A DNA stretch of 64,000 bases from Bog-532 sp963833835 (GCA_963833835.1 CAWHZI010000008.1:1-64000); one strand, 5' to 3'. Counted from the first letter of the stretch, positions 15,837 to 25,394 are shown. Numbers and translations: made by a program. The notes: generated by a model from the letters alone, not told the origin.

Positions 15837-18200
15837 TTGAGCCAGACGGAGGCCTTCACCGTCAGCGGAACCAACGCCCGGTGGATACGTCCCGGCGAGC
15901 AGGGCACTCAGCTCGGCCCGCGCGGCGCGTACCTGACCCGGACCACCATCGACCTGGACGAGGTGCCGCCGCGTGCGGTGATCCGGGCCACTGCCCTGGG
16001 CCTGTACGAGCTGCACGTCAACGGGCACCTGGTCACCGAGGCCGGGCTGTACCGGCCCGGCTGGACCGACACCACCCGGCGGGTGCAGTACCAGGAGTAT
16101 GACGTCACCGGGCTGCTGCGGCCCGGGACCAACGTGATCGGCGCCGAGCTGGCCCCGGGCTGGCACGGTGGGCGGATCGGCACCGACCGGGGCAACTTCC
16201 AGCGGCTCACCCCGCCCGAACTGCTGCTCGTGGCCGAGGCGGAGTCCGGCCATCCCGGGGCGGCCCTGCTGGCCGCGACGGGGGAGGGCTGGGAGTGGTC
16301 TGCCTCAGACATCACCGAGTCCGACCTGTACGACGGTGAGATCGCCGACCGGCGGCAGCGCCCGGCCGGCTGGGCCTCGCCGGATGCGGCGGACCTTGGC
16401 CGCTGGGAGCGGATGGAGCTTTCTGCGGGGACCGCGGCCTTGGTGGTCCCGCAGAGCGGGCCGACCGTCGCCGAGACCGCGACGTTCCCGGTCGAGGACG
16501 TCCGCTGGCTCGGCGACGGGACCGCCGTGGTGGACACCGGCCGCAACGAGACCGGCTTCGTGCGCGTGGTCGTGGACGCACCGCCGGGCACCCGGGTCAC
16601 GGTCTCCTACGGTGAGCTGACCGACGTCGACGGGCATGTCTACACCGAGAACCTGCGCAGCGCCCGCTGCCGCGACGTCTTCCGCTGCGCCGGGGGCGGG
16701 GCCGAGGAACTGGCGCCGCGCTTCAGCTTCCGCTCGTTCCGCTACGCCCAGATCAGCGGGCTGCCCGGACCGGGCGCGCTGGTCCGCGCCGAGCGGGCGG
16801 TGATCGGCACCGAGCTGAAACGGTCCGGCTGGTTCGACTGCTCGGACTCCCTGCTGAACGACATCTACGCGGCCATCCTGACCTCCACCCGGGCCAACTT
16901 CCTGGAGGTCCCCACCGACTGCCCGCAGCGGGACGAGCGGCTCGGCTGGATGGGGGACGCCCTGCTGTTCACGCCGCTGGCCGCCTACACCTACGACGTC
17001 TCCGGCCTGATGTCCAAGTGGTTCGACGACGTCCTGGACGCCCGGACCGCCCGCGGCCTGTTCACCGACATCGCCCCGCGGCCGCCGGGCCGGGTGATGT
17101 TCCGCGACCGCGAGGGTGCGCCCGCCTGGGCCGACGCCGGCGTCGTGCTGCCGTGGCTGATCTACCAGCGCTACGGGGACCGGGAGGTCCTGGAGCGGAT
17201 GTACCCGGCCATGATGACCTGGCTGCGGGCGGTCCACGCCGACAACCCGGACGGCATCTGGCGCCACGGGCGCGGCCGCGACTACGGCGACTGGGTCCCG
17301 GCCGGGCCGGACACTTCCCACGACCTGTTCGGCACCTGCTGGCTGTACCACTCGACCCGGATCGCCGCGCAGGTCGCCGGCGTCCTCGGATCCGACGACA
17401 CGGCCTGGCTTCAGGAGCGGGCCGGGGTGGTCCGGGACGCGTTCAGCGCCCGGTTCCTCGACGCGGAGACCGGGCGGGTGATCGCCCCGGAACCGATCGG
17501 CTCACCGGCCGCCGCGCGCCGGTTCGCGCCGTCGGTGGCCGAGGAGACCCAGACCGGCTACATCCTGCCGCTGGTCTTCGGGCTGGTCGAGGGCGAGATA
17601 GCGGCCCGCTGCGGCGAGCGGCTGGCCGAGCTGGTGGAGAAGGCCGGCCGCCGGCTGGAGACCGGGTTCATCGGCAGCGCCTACCTGCTCGAGGCGCTGG
17701 CCGGGGCGGGCCAGACCGCCCTGGCCGCTGAGCTGCTGCGGCGCAGCGAGTTCCCCTCCCTCGGCTACATGATCAGCCGGGGCGCCACCTCGATCTGGGA
17801 ACGCTGGGACGGCCTCCAGCCGGGCGGCGGCCCGGCCTGCCCCACCATGAACTCCTTCAACCACTACGCGCTGGGCTCGATGTTCAGCTGGGCCATCGAG
17901 GGCGTGTGCGGCCTGCGGCCTGACCCCGCTGCCCCCGCCTTTGGCGCGTTCACGTTCGGGCCGACGGTACCGGCCGGGCTGGACTGGGCGTCGTTCCGGT
18001 TCGCCAGCCCGCGTGGTGAGATCCGGGTGCGCTGGGACCGCTCCGGCCCGGACGCGGTGGACGGCGAGGTGACCGTGCCCGAGAGCGCCACCTGCACCCT
18101 GGCCGGCACCGTGCCGGCCGGTGACCGGGTGCTGACGCTGGCCGGCGGCGGCGCCGGTCAACTGGGCCCGGGGACGCACCGGGTCCGCTGGCAGGGGTGA
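15837..18200 (+). CDS. GH78 alpha-L-rhamnosidase
   Basis: 787 residues. Order: an N-terminal beta-sandwich carbohydrate-binding region (LYELHVNGHLVTEAG; TGLLRPGTNVIGAELAPGWHG), then the (alpha/alpha)6 catalytic barrel with the GH78 signature PTDCPQRDERLGWMGD, the GDWVPAGPDTSHD segment and GATSIWERWDG, MNSFNHYALGS. These acidic residues are the catalytic region of inverting GH78 enzymes. The TTG at 15837 is preceded by GAAAGGA nine bases upstream. No signal peptide is seen, so it probably acts on imported rhamnosides. Eight bases separate it from the aldo/keto reductase. Confidence 0.92.
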   Translation: MSQTEAFTVSGTNARWIRPGEQGTQLGPRGAYLTRTTIDLDEVPPRAVIRATALGLYELHVNGHLVTEAGLYRPGWTDTTRRVQYQEYDVTGLLRPGTNVIGAELAPGWHGGRIGTDRGNFQRLTPPELLLVAEAESGHPGAALLAATGEGWEWSASDITESDLYDGEIADRRQRPAGWASPDAADLGRWERMELSAGTAALVVPQSGPTVAETATFPVEDVRWLGDGTAVVDTGRNETGFVRVVVDAPPGTRVTVSYGELTDVDGHVYTENLRSARCRDVFRCAGGGAEELAPRFSFRSFRYAQISGLPGPGALVRAERAVIGTELKRSGWFDCSDSLLNDIYAAILTSTRANFLEVPTDCPQRDERLGWMGDALLFTPLAAYTYDVSGLMSKWFDDVLDARTARGLFTDIAPRPPGRVMFRDREGAPAWADAGVVLPWLIYQRYGDREVLERMYPAMMTWLRAVHADNPDGIWRHGRGRDYGDWVPAGPDTSHDLFGTCWLYHSTRIAAQVAGVLGSDDTAWLQERAGVVRDAFSARFLDAETGRVIAPEPIGSPAAARRFAPSVAEETQTGYILPLVFGLVEGEIAARCGERLAELVEKAGRRLETGFIGSAYLLEALAGAGQTALAAELLRRSEFPSLGYMISRGATSIWERWDGLQPGGGPACPTMNSFNHYALGSMFSWAIEGVCGLRPDPAAPAFGAFTFGPTVPAGLDWASFRFASPRGEIRVRWDRSGPDAVDGEVTVPESATCTLAGTVPAGDRVLTLAGGGAGQLGPGTHRVRWQG

Positions 18201-18207
18201 CCACGCG

Positions 18208-19107
18208 ATGAGCGGAGACGCAGCGGTGCGGGCCGGGGCGCGGGCCGCGGTGCTCCCGGCCCGGCCGGTCGGCGACTGGTCGGTGAGCGCGATCGGACTG
18301 GGGGGCGCCCCGATCGCACTAGCAGCTCAGATCCCCGATGAGCGCAGCGCCGTCCGCATGGTGCACGCCGCACTCGATGCGGGCGTCACGCTGCTCGACA
18401 CGGCCGACGTCTACAGCCCGCAGCTGGGGCAGGGGTACAGCGAATCGGTGTTCGGCCGGGCGGTACGCACCTGGAGATCGGGCCGGGACGACATCCTGAT
18501 CGCCACCAAGGGCGGCAAGTACTGGCAGCCGGACGGCGAGGTGAAAGTCGACGGCAGGCCCGAGTACCTGACCCGGGCCTGCGAGGCCAGCCTCCGGGCC
18601 CTGGGCACCGACGTCATCGGCCTGTACCAGTTCCACGAGCCCGACCCAGCCGTCCCCTTCGAGGAGTCCATCGGCGCCCTCGCCGACCTGCGCGCAGCCG
18701 GCAAGATCAGGCAGATCGGCATCTCCAACACCGGGGTGGACCTGATCCAGCGGGCCCTGGCCGTGACCCCGCTGGCCAGCGTGCAGAACCGGCTCGGGCC
18801 CGGCCACCGGTACGGCGCCGCCGAGCTCGCGCTGTGCGAGCAGCAAGGCCTGGCCTTTTTGGCCTATTCACCGCTGGGCGGCCTGGCCGCCGGGGACCGG
18901 TTCGCCCAGGTGGCCTCGCAGTACCAGGTGTCCCCGCACCGCGTCGCGCTGGCCTGGGAGCTGTCGCTGTCCCCGGCCGTGATCCCCATCCCCGGGGCCA
19001 CCCGCCCGGAGACCATCCTCGACAGCGTGCAGGCGGCGGCCCTCACCCTCAGCCCCGCGGATCGGCGGGTCCTCGGCGGGGTCAACGACAGGGAAGGAAT
19101 CCGATGA
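18208..19107 (+). CDS. Aldo/keto reductase
   Basis: 299 residues, TIM-barrel NADPH oxidoreductase. The catalytic tetrad can be seen: Asp in TLLDTADVY with its Tyr, Lys in IATKGGKYW and His in YQFHEPDP. The C-terminal PIPGATRPETILDS loop is a cofactor-phosphate motif. It lies between two GH78 genes and overlaps the next by ATGA, so it belongs to the same operon. It may oxidise or reduce a released sugar or a sugar lactone; the substrate is unknown. Confidence 0.88.
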   Translation: MSGDAAVRAGARAAVLPARPVGDWSVSAIGLGGAPIALAAQIPDERSAVRMVHAALDAGVTLLDTADVYSPQLGQGYSESVFGRAVRTWRSGRDDILIATKGGKYWQPDGEVKVDGRPEYLTRACEASLRALGTDVIGLYQFHEPDPAVPFEESIGALADLRAAGKIRQIGISNTGVDLIQRALAVTPLASVQNRLGPGHRYGAAELALCEQQGLAFLAYSPLGGLAAGDRFAQVASQYQVSPHRVALAWELSLSPAVIPIPGATRPETILDSVQAAALTLSPADRRVLGGVNDREGIR

Positions 19108-21731
19108 GCCTCAGCCCTTACAGCCTGCGGTGCGAGCACCGGTCCGAGCCGCTCGGGGTGGACGAGCCGCGCCCCGCGTTCAGCTGGAAGCTGGCCGCGA
19201 CCTCACCTGGCCGCAGCCAGCAGGCCTACCGGGTCACCGTCCGCCGCGCGGCCCACGGGGCGCCGGTCTGGGATTCGGGCTGGGTCACCGACCCGGCCCA
19301 TTACGAAGTGATCTACGACGGTGCCCCGCTGGAACCCGCCACCCGGTACACCTGGGACCTCGAGCTCACCGACGACCGGGGGGAGCCGGGCCAAGCGGCC
19401 GCGAGCTGGTTCGAGACCGGCCTGCTGACCCCGGCGGCCTGGACGGCCCGCTGGATCCGCCGGGACCGGCGCGCCGCGCCCCGGATCGACCCGCCCCAAG
19501 ACGACGACCCGCCGGAACGCACCCGCATGCTGGCTCCCCCCTGCCAGTTCCGCCGGGAATTCGAGCTGCCCAGTCCGCCCGTCTCGGCCCGGGCCTACGT
19601 GACCGCCCATGGGGTGTACCAGCTCCGGGTCAACGGGGAACGGGCCGGCCGGGACGAGCTGACCCCCGGCTGGACCGACTACCACTACCGCCTGCAGTAC
19701 CAGGTGTACGACATCACCGGACTGCTGCGGCCCGGCTCCAACGCCATCGGGGCAGTCGTGGCCGACGGCTGGTGGTGCGGTTACATCGGCTTCGACCCGC
19801 GGCGGGCGGCCCTGCACTACGGCCGGTACCCGGAACTGCTGGCGGAGATCCACATCACCTGTGAGGACGGCACCACGGTGGTGGTGACCACCGACGAGAG
19901 CTGGACCGAGCAGCCGGGGGAGATCCGCTACTCCGACTTCCTGGCCGGCGAGGCCCACGACCAGCGCCGGGCCACCTCGCGCTGGGACGAGCCCGGGCCC
20001 GGCGGCCCGGGCTGGACCCCGGTGCTGGCCTCGGCCTGCGACGGATCCCCGCTGGTCGCCCAGCTGGACGAGCCGGTGCGGGCGACGATGGAGGTGCCCG
20101 CCCGCGCCGTCTGGCCGATCGACGGCGGCTGGCTGGCCGACTTCGGCCAGAACCTGGTCGGCCGGGTCCGGCTGCGGCTCCCGGACGATGCCCCGGCCGG
20201 CACCCGCATCCGGCTCCGGCACGGTGAGATGCTCGACGGCGGCGCGCTGTACACCGAGAACCTGCGGTCGGCCGAAGCCACCGACGTGGTCCTCACCGCC
20301 GGGCCGGACGGCCCGGGCTGGTTCGAGCCGCGATTCACCACGCACGGCTTCCGCTATGTCGAGGTGACCGGCTGGCCCGGTGACCTCGCCGCCACCGCCC
20401 TGACCGCGGTTGTGCTGGCCAGCGACCTCCCGGCGGCGGGGGAGCTGGAGTGCTCCGACCCGATGGTCACCCAGCTGATCAGCAACATCACCTGGGGCCA
20501 GCGCGGCAACTACGTCAGCGTCCCGACCGACTGCCCGCAGCGCGACGAGCGGCTCGGCTGGACCGCCGACACGCAGATCTTCCTGCCCACCGCCTGCTTC
20601 CAGGCCGACGTGGCCGCGTTCATCGGCCGCTGGCTGCTGGACGTCCTGGACGAGCAGGACGAGGACGGGGCCTTCGGCGACGTGGCCCCGCTGCTGATCG
20701 CCGACCGCGAAGGCGCGCCTGCTTGGGGCGATGCGGGCGTCACCGTCCCGGTCCACCTGTGGCGGGTCTACGGCCGGCGCCGGCTGCTCGAGCGCGCCTA
20801 CCCGGCCATGCGGGCCTGGGTCGAGCACATCCTCCGTCACAATCCGGACCTGATCTGGCGCAATGCCGATGGCAACAGCTACGGGGACTGGCTGCAGATC
20901 GGCGCGCACACCCCGCGCGAGGTGGTGGCCACGGCCTACTTCGCCCGGTCGGCCAGCCTGGTGGCGGAGACCGCCGGCCTGCTGGGGGACAGCGCGGACG
21001 CCGCCCGGTACGGGGCGCTGGCCGCCGATGTCCGGCGGGCGTTCACGGCCGAGTTCGCCCGCCCGGACGGGACGATCGCGACCGGCAGCCAGACGGCGTA
21101 CCTCATGGCGCTGGCCTGGGACCTGATACCGGCGGACCTGCGTGACCCCGCCTTCGGGCACCTGTGCCGCGACATCGAAGACCGTGGGACCCGCCTGTCC
21201 ACGGGTTTTGTCGGGGTCCCGCTGCTCGGCCCGGTGCTGACCGAGGGCGGCCGCCCGGACCTGGCCTTCGCCCTGCTGCACCAGGAGGAGTTCCCGTCCT
21301 GGGGGTACTCGATCCGGCACGGCGCGACGACGATCTGGGAACGCTGGGACGGCTGGACCGAAGACCATGGTTTCCAGTCCCCGCACATGAACTCGTTCAA
21401 CCACTACTCACTGGGGTCCATCGGGGAGTGGCTGTGGCGCTCCGCCGCGGGCATCGACCAGGCCCCGGGCTCGGTGGCCTACGGCGATCTCGTCATCGCC
21501 CCGCAGTTCGGGCCGCGGCTGGAGTGGGTCACCGCCCGGTACGACTCACCTCGCGGCCTGGTCCGGGTCCAGTGGCGCCGTTCCGGCGACGGTGTCGACC
21601 TCGAGCTGGAGATTCCGCCTGGGCGCCCAGCCGAACTGCGGCTGCCGGGCGAAGCACCTCGCCGACTGCAACCCGGAACATCGCATGTGCACTGCGCAAA
21701 CCCTGAATCGATTCACGCAGAACGAATGTGA
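19104..21731 (+). CDS. GH78 alpha-L-rhamnosidase, second copy
   Basis: About 875 residues, with the full GH78 layout: an N-terminal fibronectin-like segment (SLSPYSLRCEHRSEPLGVD; PRPAFSWKLA), a sugar-binding sandwich (QLRVNGERAGRDELTPGW) and the catalytic barrel (PTDCPQRDERLGWTADTQIF, WERWDGWTEDHG, MNSFNHYSLGS). The ATG at 19104 overlaps the reductase stop and follows GGGAAGG; an ORF extends upstream but has no homology there. It is diverged from the first GH78, suggesting different linkage preference. A candidate LacI operator lies inside its last codons. Confidence 0.92.
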   Translation: MSLSPYSLRCEHRSEPLGVDEPRPAFSWKLAATSPGRSQQAYRVTVRRAAHGAPVWDSGWVTDPAHYEVIYDGAPLEPATRYTWDLELTDDRGEPGQAAASWFETGLLTPAAWTARWIRRDRRAAPRIDPPQDDDPPERTRMLAPPCQFRREFELPSPPVSARAYVTAHGVYQLRVNGERAGRDELTPGWTDYHYRLQYQVYDITGLLRPGSNAIGAVVADGWWCGYIGFDPRRAALHYGRYPELLAEIHITCEDGTTVVVTTDESWTEQPGEIRYSDFLAGEAHDQRRATSRWDEPGPGGPGWTPVLASACDGSPLVAQLDEPVRATMEVPARAVWPIDGGWLADFGQNLVGRVRLRLPDDAPAGTRIRLRHGEMLDGGALYTENLRSAEATDVVLTAGPDGPGWFEPRFTTHGFRYVEVTGWPGDLAATALTAVVLASDLPAAGELECSDPMVTQLISNITWGQRGNYVSVPTDCPQRDERLGWTADTQIFLPTACFQADVAAFIGRWLLDVLDEQDEDGAFGDVAPLLIADREGAPAWGDAGVTVPVHLWRVYGRRRLLERAYPAMRAWVEHILRHNPDLIWRNADGNSYGDWLQIGAHTPREVVATAYFARSASLVAETAGLLGDSADAARYGALAADVRRAFTAEFARPDGTIATGSQTAYLMALAWDLIPADLRDPAFGHLCRDIEDRGTRLSTGFVGVPLLGPVLTEGGRPDLAFALLHQEEFPSWGYSIRHGATTIWERWDGWTEDHGFQSPHMNSFNHYSLGSIGEWLWRSAAGIDQAPGSVAYGDLVIAPQFGPRLEWVTARYDSPRGLVRVQWRRSGDGVDLELEIPPGRPAELRLPGEAPRRLQPGTSHVHCANPESIHAERM
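21704..21715. promoter_or_regulatory. Candidate internal LacI-type operator (tgaatcgattca)
   Basis: A perfect 12-bp CG-centred palindrome within the last codons of the second GH78 gene and 29 bases before the PhyH start. Its right half attca matches the operator-like 13-mer found at 8089 and 12101. It may control an internal promoter for the PhyH-isomerase genes. Confidence 0.5.
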
Positions 21732-21744
21732 GGAGCGTAATCCA

Positions 21745-22593
21745 ATGCTGACCGAAGTCACCGACCAGCAGAAGAAGAGCTACGCGGAGAACGGGTTCCT
21801 GGTCGTCGAAAACTTCCTGGACCCGGCCGAGCTTGATGAATGGCGGGCCGCTGTCGACCACGCGGTGGCCGAACGCGGACAGCAGCTGCTGTCGTTCGCC
21901 ACCACGGCGGAAGAGAACGCCGTGGTCACCAAGTCGGATGAGGAGAAGGAGTACTACGACCAGGTCTTCACGCAGCGAAACAACCTCTGGCAGACCGACG
22001 AGCACATGCGGCGCCTGCTGCTCCAGCCCGGTCTGGGGAAGTTCGTGACCGAGGTCGCCGGGATCGACGGCGTGCGGATCTGGCACGACCAGGCCCTGAC
22101 CAAGAAGCCGTACAGCAACCCGACCGCGTTCCACCTCGACGTTCCGTTCTGGTCGTTCAAATCAGCCGACGCCATCACGATCTGGTTGGCCTTGGACGAC
22201 GCCACGATCGAGAACGGCTGCCTGTACTACGTGCCCGGCAGCCATCTGGCCCGCAAGTTCGACAACGTCAGCATCGGCAGCCGCATCGGCTCGCTGTTCG
22301 ACGTCTATCCCGACTGGGCCGGGGTCGCGCCGGTGCCCTGCCCGGTGCCGGCCGGCGGGGCCCTGTTCCACAACGGCCTCACCTTCCACGGGGCGGGCGC
22401 CAACATGACCCCCGGGCTCCGGCGGGCCATGACCTGCGCCTACATGCCGGACGGGGCCGTATTCAACGGCGTTCAGAACGTGCTGCCGCCGGGCTATTTC
22501 CGGACCCTCGAGGTAGGCCAGGTGCTCGACAACGACGCGCAGAACCCGCTCGTCTACTCCCGGCGCGGCGCCTCCGCCGGGTCGAGTAATTGA
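21745..22593 (+). CDS. Phytanoyl-CoA dioxygenase (PhyH) family protein
   Basis: 282 residues. A non-haem Fe(II)/2-oxoglutarate dioxygenase fold with the iron ligands visible: His and Asp in AFHLDVPFW, the distal His in LFHNGLTFHGAGAN, and an Arg a few residues later for 2-oxoglutarate. The ATG at 21745 follows GAGGAG. The stop overlaps the next gene by four bases. PhyH-like enzymes hydroxylate many small molecules; in a rhamnoside operon it could act on a modified sugar or the released aglycone, which is inference. Confidence 0.88.
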   Translation: MLTEVTDQQKKSYAENGFLVVENFLDPAELDEWRAAVDHAVAERGQQLLSFATTAEENAVVTKSDEEKEYYDQVFTQRNNLWQTDEHMRRLLLQPGLGKFVTEVAGIDGVRIWHDQALTKKPYSNPTAFHLDVPFWSFKSADAITIWLALDDATIENGCLYYVPGSHLARKFDNVSIGSRIGSLFDVYPDWAGVAPVPCPVPAGGALFHNGLTFHGAGANMTPGLRRAMTCAYMPDGAVFNGVQNVLPPGYFRTLEVGQVLDNDAQNPLVYSRRGASAGSSN

Positions 22594-24038
22594 GCGGTGA
22601 CCTGCTGCCGCGCATCACCCCGCGTCCCACCACGGTGGGCCTGGTGGCCGGCGGCCTCGGCGCCTACTGGCCACAGTTCCCTGACCTGCTGCCGCAGCTG
22701 CAATCCTCGGCCCGGAGGGTCAGCCAGCGGGTCCAGGGGCTGGGCTGCGACGTCGTCGACGCCGGGTTCATCTCCGACGCCGAGCAGGGGGCCCGGGCCG
22801 CCGAGGTGCTGCGCGCGGCCGGGTGCGACCTCATCGTGGGGTTCCTCACCACGTATATGACCGCGTCCATGCTGGTCCCGATCGCGCAGCGCAGCGGCGC
22901 CCCGGTGCTGCTGATCAACCTTCAGCCGACCGAGAAGATGGACCACGCCACGTTCGGGACCGGTGAATGGCTGGCCTACTGCGGCGCGTGCCCGCTGCCG
23001 GAGATGGCCAGCAGCTTCGCCCGGGTCGGGGTGCCGTTCCGTTCGGTGTCCGGCTACCTCGAGGACGAGCGCGCCTGGGCCCGGATCGGCCGCTGGATCT
23101 CCGCGGCGGGTGTCCGCGGTGCGCTCCGGGCCGGCCGGCACGGGCTGATGGGGCACCTCTATCCCGGCATGCTCGACGTGTCCACCGACCTCACCCTGGT
23201 CAGCGCCAACTTTGGCGGCCACGTAGAGGTGCTCGAATTCGACGATCTCCGGGTCCGGGCCGCCGCCGTCACCGACGGTCAGGTGGACGAGCGGATGGAC
23301 CTGGCCCGCACCGTGTTCGAGCTCGACCCGTCGGTACAGGAAGAGGACTTCCGCTGGGCCGCCCGGGTCTCGGTGGGCCTGGACCGTCTCGTCGACGACT
23401 TCGGCCTGGACAGCCTGGCCTACTATCACCGTGGCCTGGAGGGCGAGCAGCACGAGCGCCTGGGCGCGGGCATGATCCTGGGCGCGTCGCTGCTGACCGC
23501 GCGTGGGGTGCCGGCCTGCGGCGAGTACGAACTGCGCACCTCGCTGGCCATGCTGATCACCGATCGGCTCGGCGGGGGCGGCTCGTTCACCGAACTGCAG
23601 GCGCTCAACTTCGCCGACAACGTGGTCGAGATGGGCCACGACGGCCCGGCTCACCTGCAGATCTCCGGCCGCCGCCCGCTCCTGCGGGGGCTGGGGGTCT
23701 ACCACGGCAAGCGCGGCTGGGGTGTGTCGGTCGAGCTCGATGTCCGGCCGGGACCGGTGACCGCGTTCGGCCTCGCTCAGGAGCGGGACGGCTCGTTCCG
23801 TTTCATCACCTCGCCCGGCACGGTCGTGCCCGGGTCCCTGCTACAGATCGGGAACACCACCTCCCGCGTCGATTTCGGGTGCGATCCCGGCGAGTGGACC
23901 GACGCCTGGAGTGCCTCCGGCATGTCTCACCACTGGGCGCTCGGGACGGGCGATCTCAGCGCCGAGCTGCGAGCGACCGCTGAACTCGTCGGCGCCGGAA
24001 TCACTGAGGTCGTGCCGCCGTTCACCCGCATGATTTAG
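22590..24038 (+). CDS. L-fucose/L-arabinose isomerase-like protein
   Basis: 482 residues. The N-terminal half has the Rossmann-like substrate domain of AraA/FucI-type isomerases (TVGLVAGGLGAYWPQF; IVGFLTTYMTASMLVPIAQR) and the later half FTELQALNFADNVVEMGHDG, similar to the AraA metal-site region. It starts with a TTG overlapping the PhyH stop (TTGA). As a separate L-rhamnose isomerase follows directly, this protein probably handles a different sugar or a modified rhamnose. Superfamily assignment is fair; substrate unknown. Confidence 0.7.
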   Translation: MSGDLLPRITPRPTTVGLVAGGLGAYWPQFPDLLPQLQSSARRVSQRVQGLGCDVVDAGFISDAEQGARAAEVLRAAGCDLIVGFLTTYMTASMLVPIAQRSGAPVLLINLQPTEKMDHATFGTGEWLAYCGACPLPEMASSFARVGVPFRSVSGYLEDERAWARIGRWISAAGVRGALRAGRHGLMGHLYPGMLDVSTDLTLVSANFGGHVEVLEFDDLRVRAAAVTDGQVDERMDLARTVFELDPSVQEEDFRWAARVSVGLDRLVDDFGLDSLAYYHRGLEGEQHERLGAGMILGASLLTARGVPACGEYELRTSLAMLITDRLGGGGSFTELQALNFADNVVEMGHDGPAHLQISGRRPLLRGLGVYHGKRGWGVSVELDVRPGPVTAFGLAQERDGSFRFITSPGTVVPGSLLQIGNTTSRVDFGCDPGEWTDAWSASGMSHHWALGTGDLSAELRATAELVGAGITEVVPPFTRMI

Positions 24039-24063
24039 GAACTTCAGGAAGGTAGGTCCGGCT

Positions 24064-25230
24064 ATGGCCGATGCCCAGGTCGTCAAGGACGTGCTGCGGC
24101 GCCAGCACATTGAGCTGCCGTCGTGGGCCTTTGGGAACTCGGGGACCCGGTTCAAAGTTTTCGCGCAGCCGGGAGTGCCGCGTGACCCATTCGAGAAGGT
24201 GGCGGACGCGGCCCAGGTCCACCGCTATACCGGCGTGGCCCCCACCGTCGCCCTGCACATCCCGTGGGACAAGGTCGACGACTACGCTCGCCTGGCCGCC
24301 GCGGCCAAGGAGCAGGGCGTCAAGATCGGCACGATCAACGCCAACGTGTTCCAGGACGACGACTACAAGCTGGGCAGCATCACCAACCCGGACTCCCGGA
24401 TCCGGCGCAAGGCCCTCGATCACCTCATCGAATGCGTCGACGTGATGGACGTGACCGGATCCCGGGACCTGAAGCTGTGGTTCGCTGACGGCACGAACTA
24501 CCCCGGCCAGGACAGCATCCGCGCCCGCCAGGACCGGCTGGCCGAAGGGCTGCGGGCGGTGTACGCGCGGCTCGGCGGCCACCAGCGGCTCATCCTGGAG
24601 TACAAGCTGTTCGAGCCGGCGTTTTACCACACCGACGTACCGGACTGGGGTACGTCGTTCGCGCACTGCCTGGAACTCGGTGAGCAGGCCCAGGTCTGCG
24701 TCGACACCGGGCACCACGCGCCCGGGACCAACATCGAGTTCATCGTGGCGTTCCTGCTGCGGGCCGGGAAGCTGGGCGCCTTCGACTTCAACTCCCGCTT
24801 CTACGCCGACGACGACCTGATGGCCGGGGCCGCCGACCCGTTCCAGCTGTTCCGCATCATGTACGAGGTCAACGCCGGGGGCGGGTTCGACCCGGCCAGC
24901 GGCATCGCGTTCATGCTCGACGAGTGCCACAACATCGAGGCCAAGATCCCCGGCCAGATCCGCTCGGTGATGAACGTCCAGGAAGCGACGGCCAAGGCCC
25001 TCCTGGTCGACCCGGACGCGCTCGCCGCGGCCCAGCAAGCGGGCGACGTCCTCGGCGCCAACGCCGCGATGATGGACGCCTACAACACCGACGTCCGCCC
25101 CCTGCTGGCCGACCTGCGGGCCGAGGCGGGCCTTGACCCAGATCCCATGGCCGCCTACGCCGCCTCCGGGTACAGCCAGCGCATCGCCGCCGAGCGGGTC
25201 GGCGGGCAGCAGTCCGGCTGGGGCGCCTAG
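24064..25230 (+). CDS. rhaI: L-rhamnose isomerase (RhaI type)
   Basis: 388 residues, TIM-barrel xylose-isomerase-like fold of the RhaI (Pseudomonas stutzeri-type) rhamnose isomerases rather than RhaA. Metal and substrate residues lie in LILEYKLFEPAFYHTDVPDW, VCVDTGHHAPGTNIEF and LGAFDFNSRFYADDD. It converts L-rhamnose to L-rhamnulose. The ATG has GGAAGG upstream, and it follows the isomerase-like gene by 25 bases. It is the last gene of the operon; neither rhamnulokinase nor aldolase follows, and 92 bases later a tRNA gene begins. Confidence 0.88.
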   Translation: MADAQVVKDVLRRQHIELPSWAFGNSGTRFKVFAQPGVPRDPFEKVADAAQVHRYTGVAPTVALHIPWDKVDDYARLAAAAKEQGVKIGTINANVFQDDDYKLGSITNPDSRIRRKALDHLIECVDVMDVTGSRDLKLWFADGTNYPGQDSIRARQDRLAEGLRAVYARLGGHQRLILEYKLFEPAFYHTDVPDWGTSFAHCLELGEQAQVCVDTGHHAPGTNIEFIVAFLLRAGKLGAFDFNSRFYADDDLMAGAADPFQLFRIMYEVNAGGGFDPASGIAFMLDECHNIEAKIPGQIRSVMNVQEATAKALLVDPDALAAAQQAGDVLGANAAMMDAYNTDVRPLLADLRAEAGLDPDPMAAYAASGYSQRIAAERVGGQQSGWGA

Positions 25231-25322
25231 CCGGAAGCTTCCCGTCCCTCGCCGTGCGCCCCAAGGGTCAGACCCGGTACCCTTGGCTCCGATTCCGCGC
25301 GCCCGCTCCCAAGCCGGCGCCG

Positions 25323-25394
25323 GGGCGCATAGCTCAGCGGTAGAGCACTCGCCTTACAAGCGAGGGGTCACAGGTTCGAACCCTGTTGCGCCCA
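25323..25394 (+). tRNA. tRNA-Val (anticodon TAC)
   Basis: A full cloverleaf: acceptor stem GGGCGCA/TGCGCCC, D-arm GCTC/GAGC, anticodon stem CTCGC/GCGAG with loop CTTACAA (anticodon TAC), and T-arm ACAGG-TTCGAAC-CCTGT. CCA is not encoded. It marks the boundary between the intact rhamnoside operon and the decayed region, a position where integrative elements often insert. Confidence 0.93.

Noticed and set aside
19203..21404. 733-codon open frame on the reverse strand
   Set aside because: It mirrors the GH78 gene, has low-complexity Gly/Pro/Arg/Val-rich sequence and no family motifs; a shadow of GC-rich codon use.
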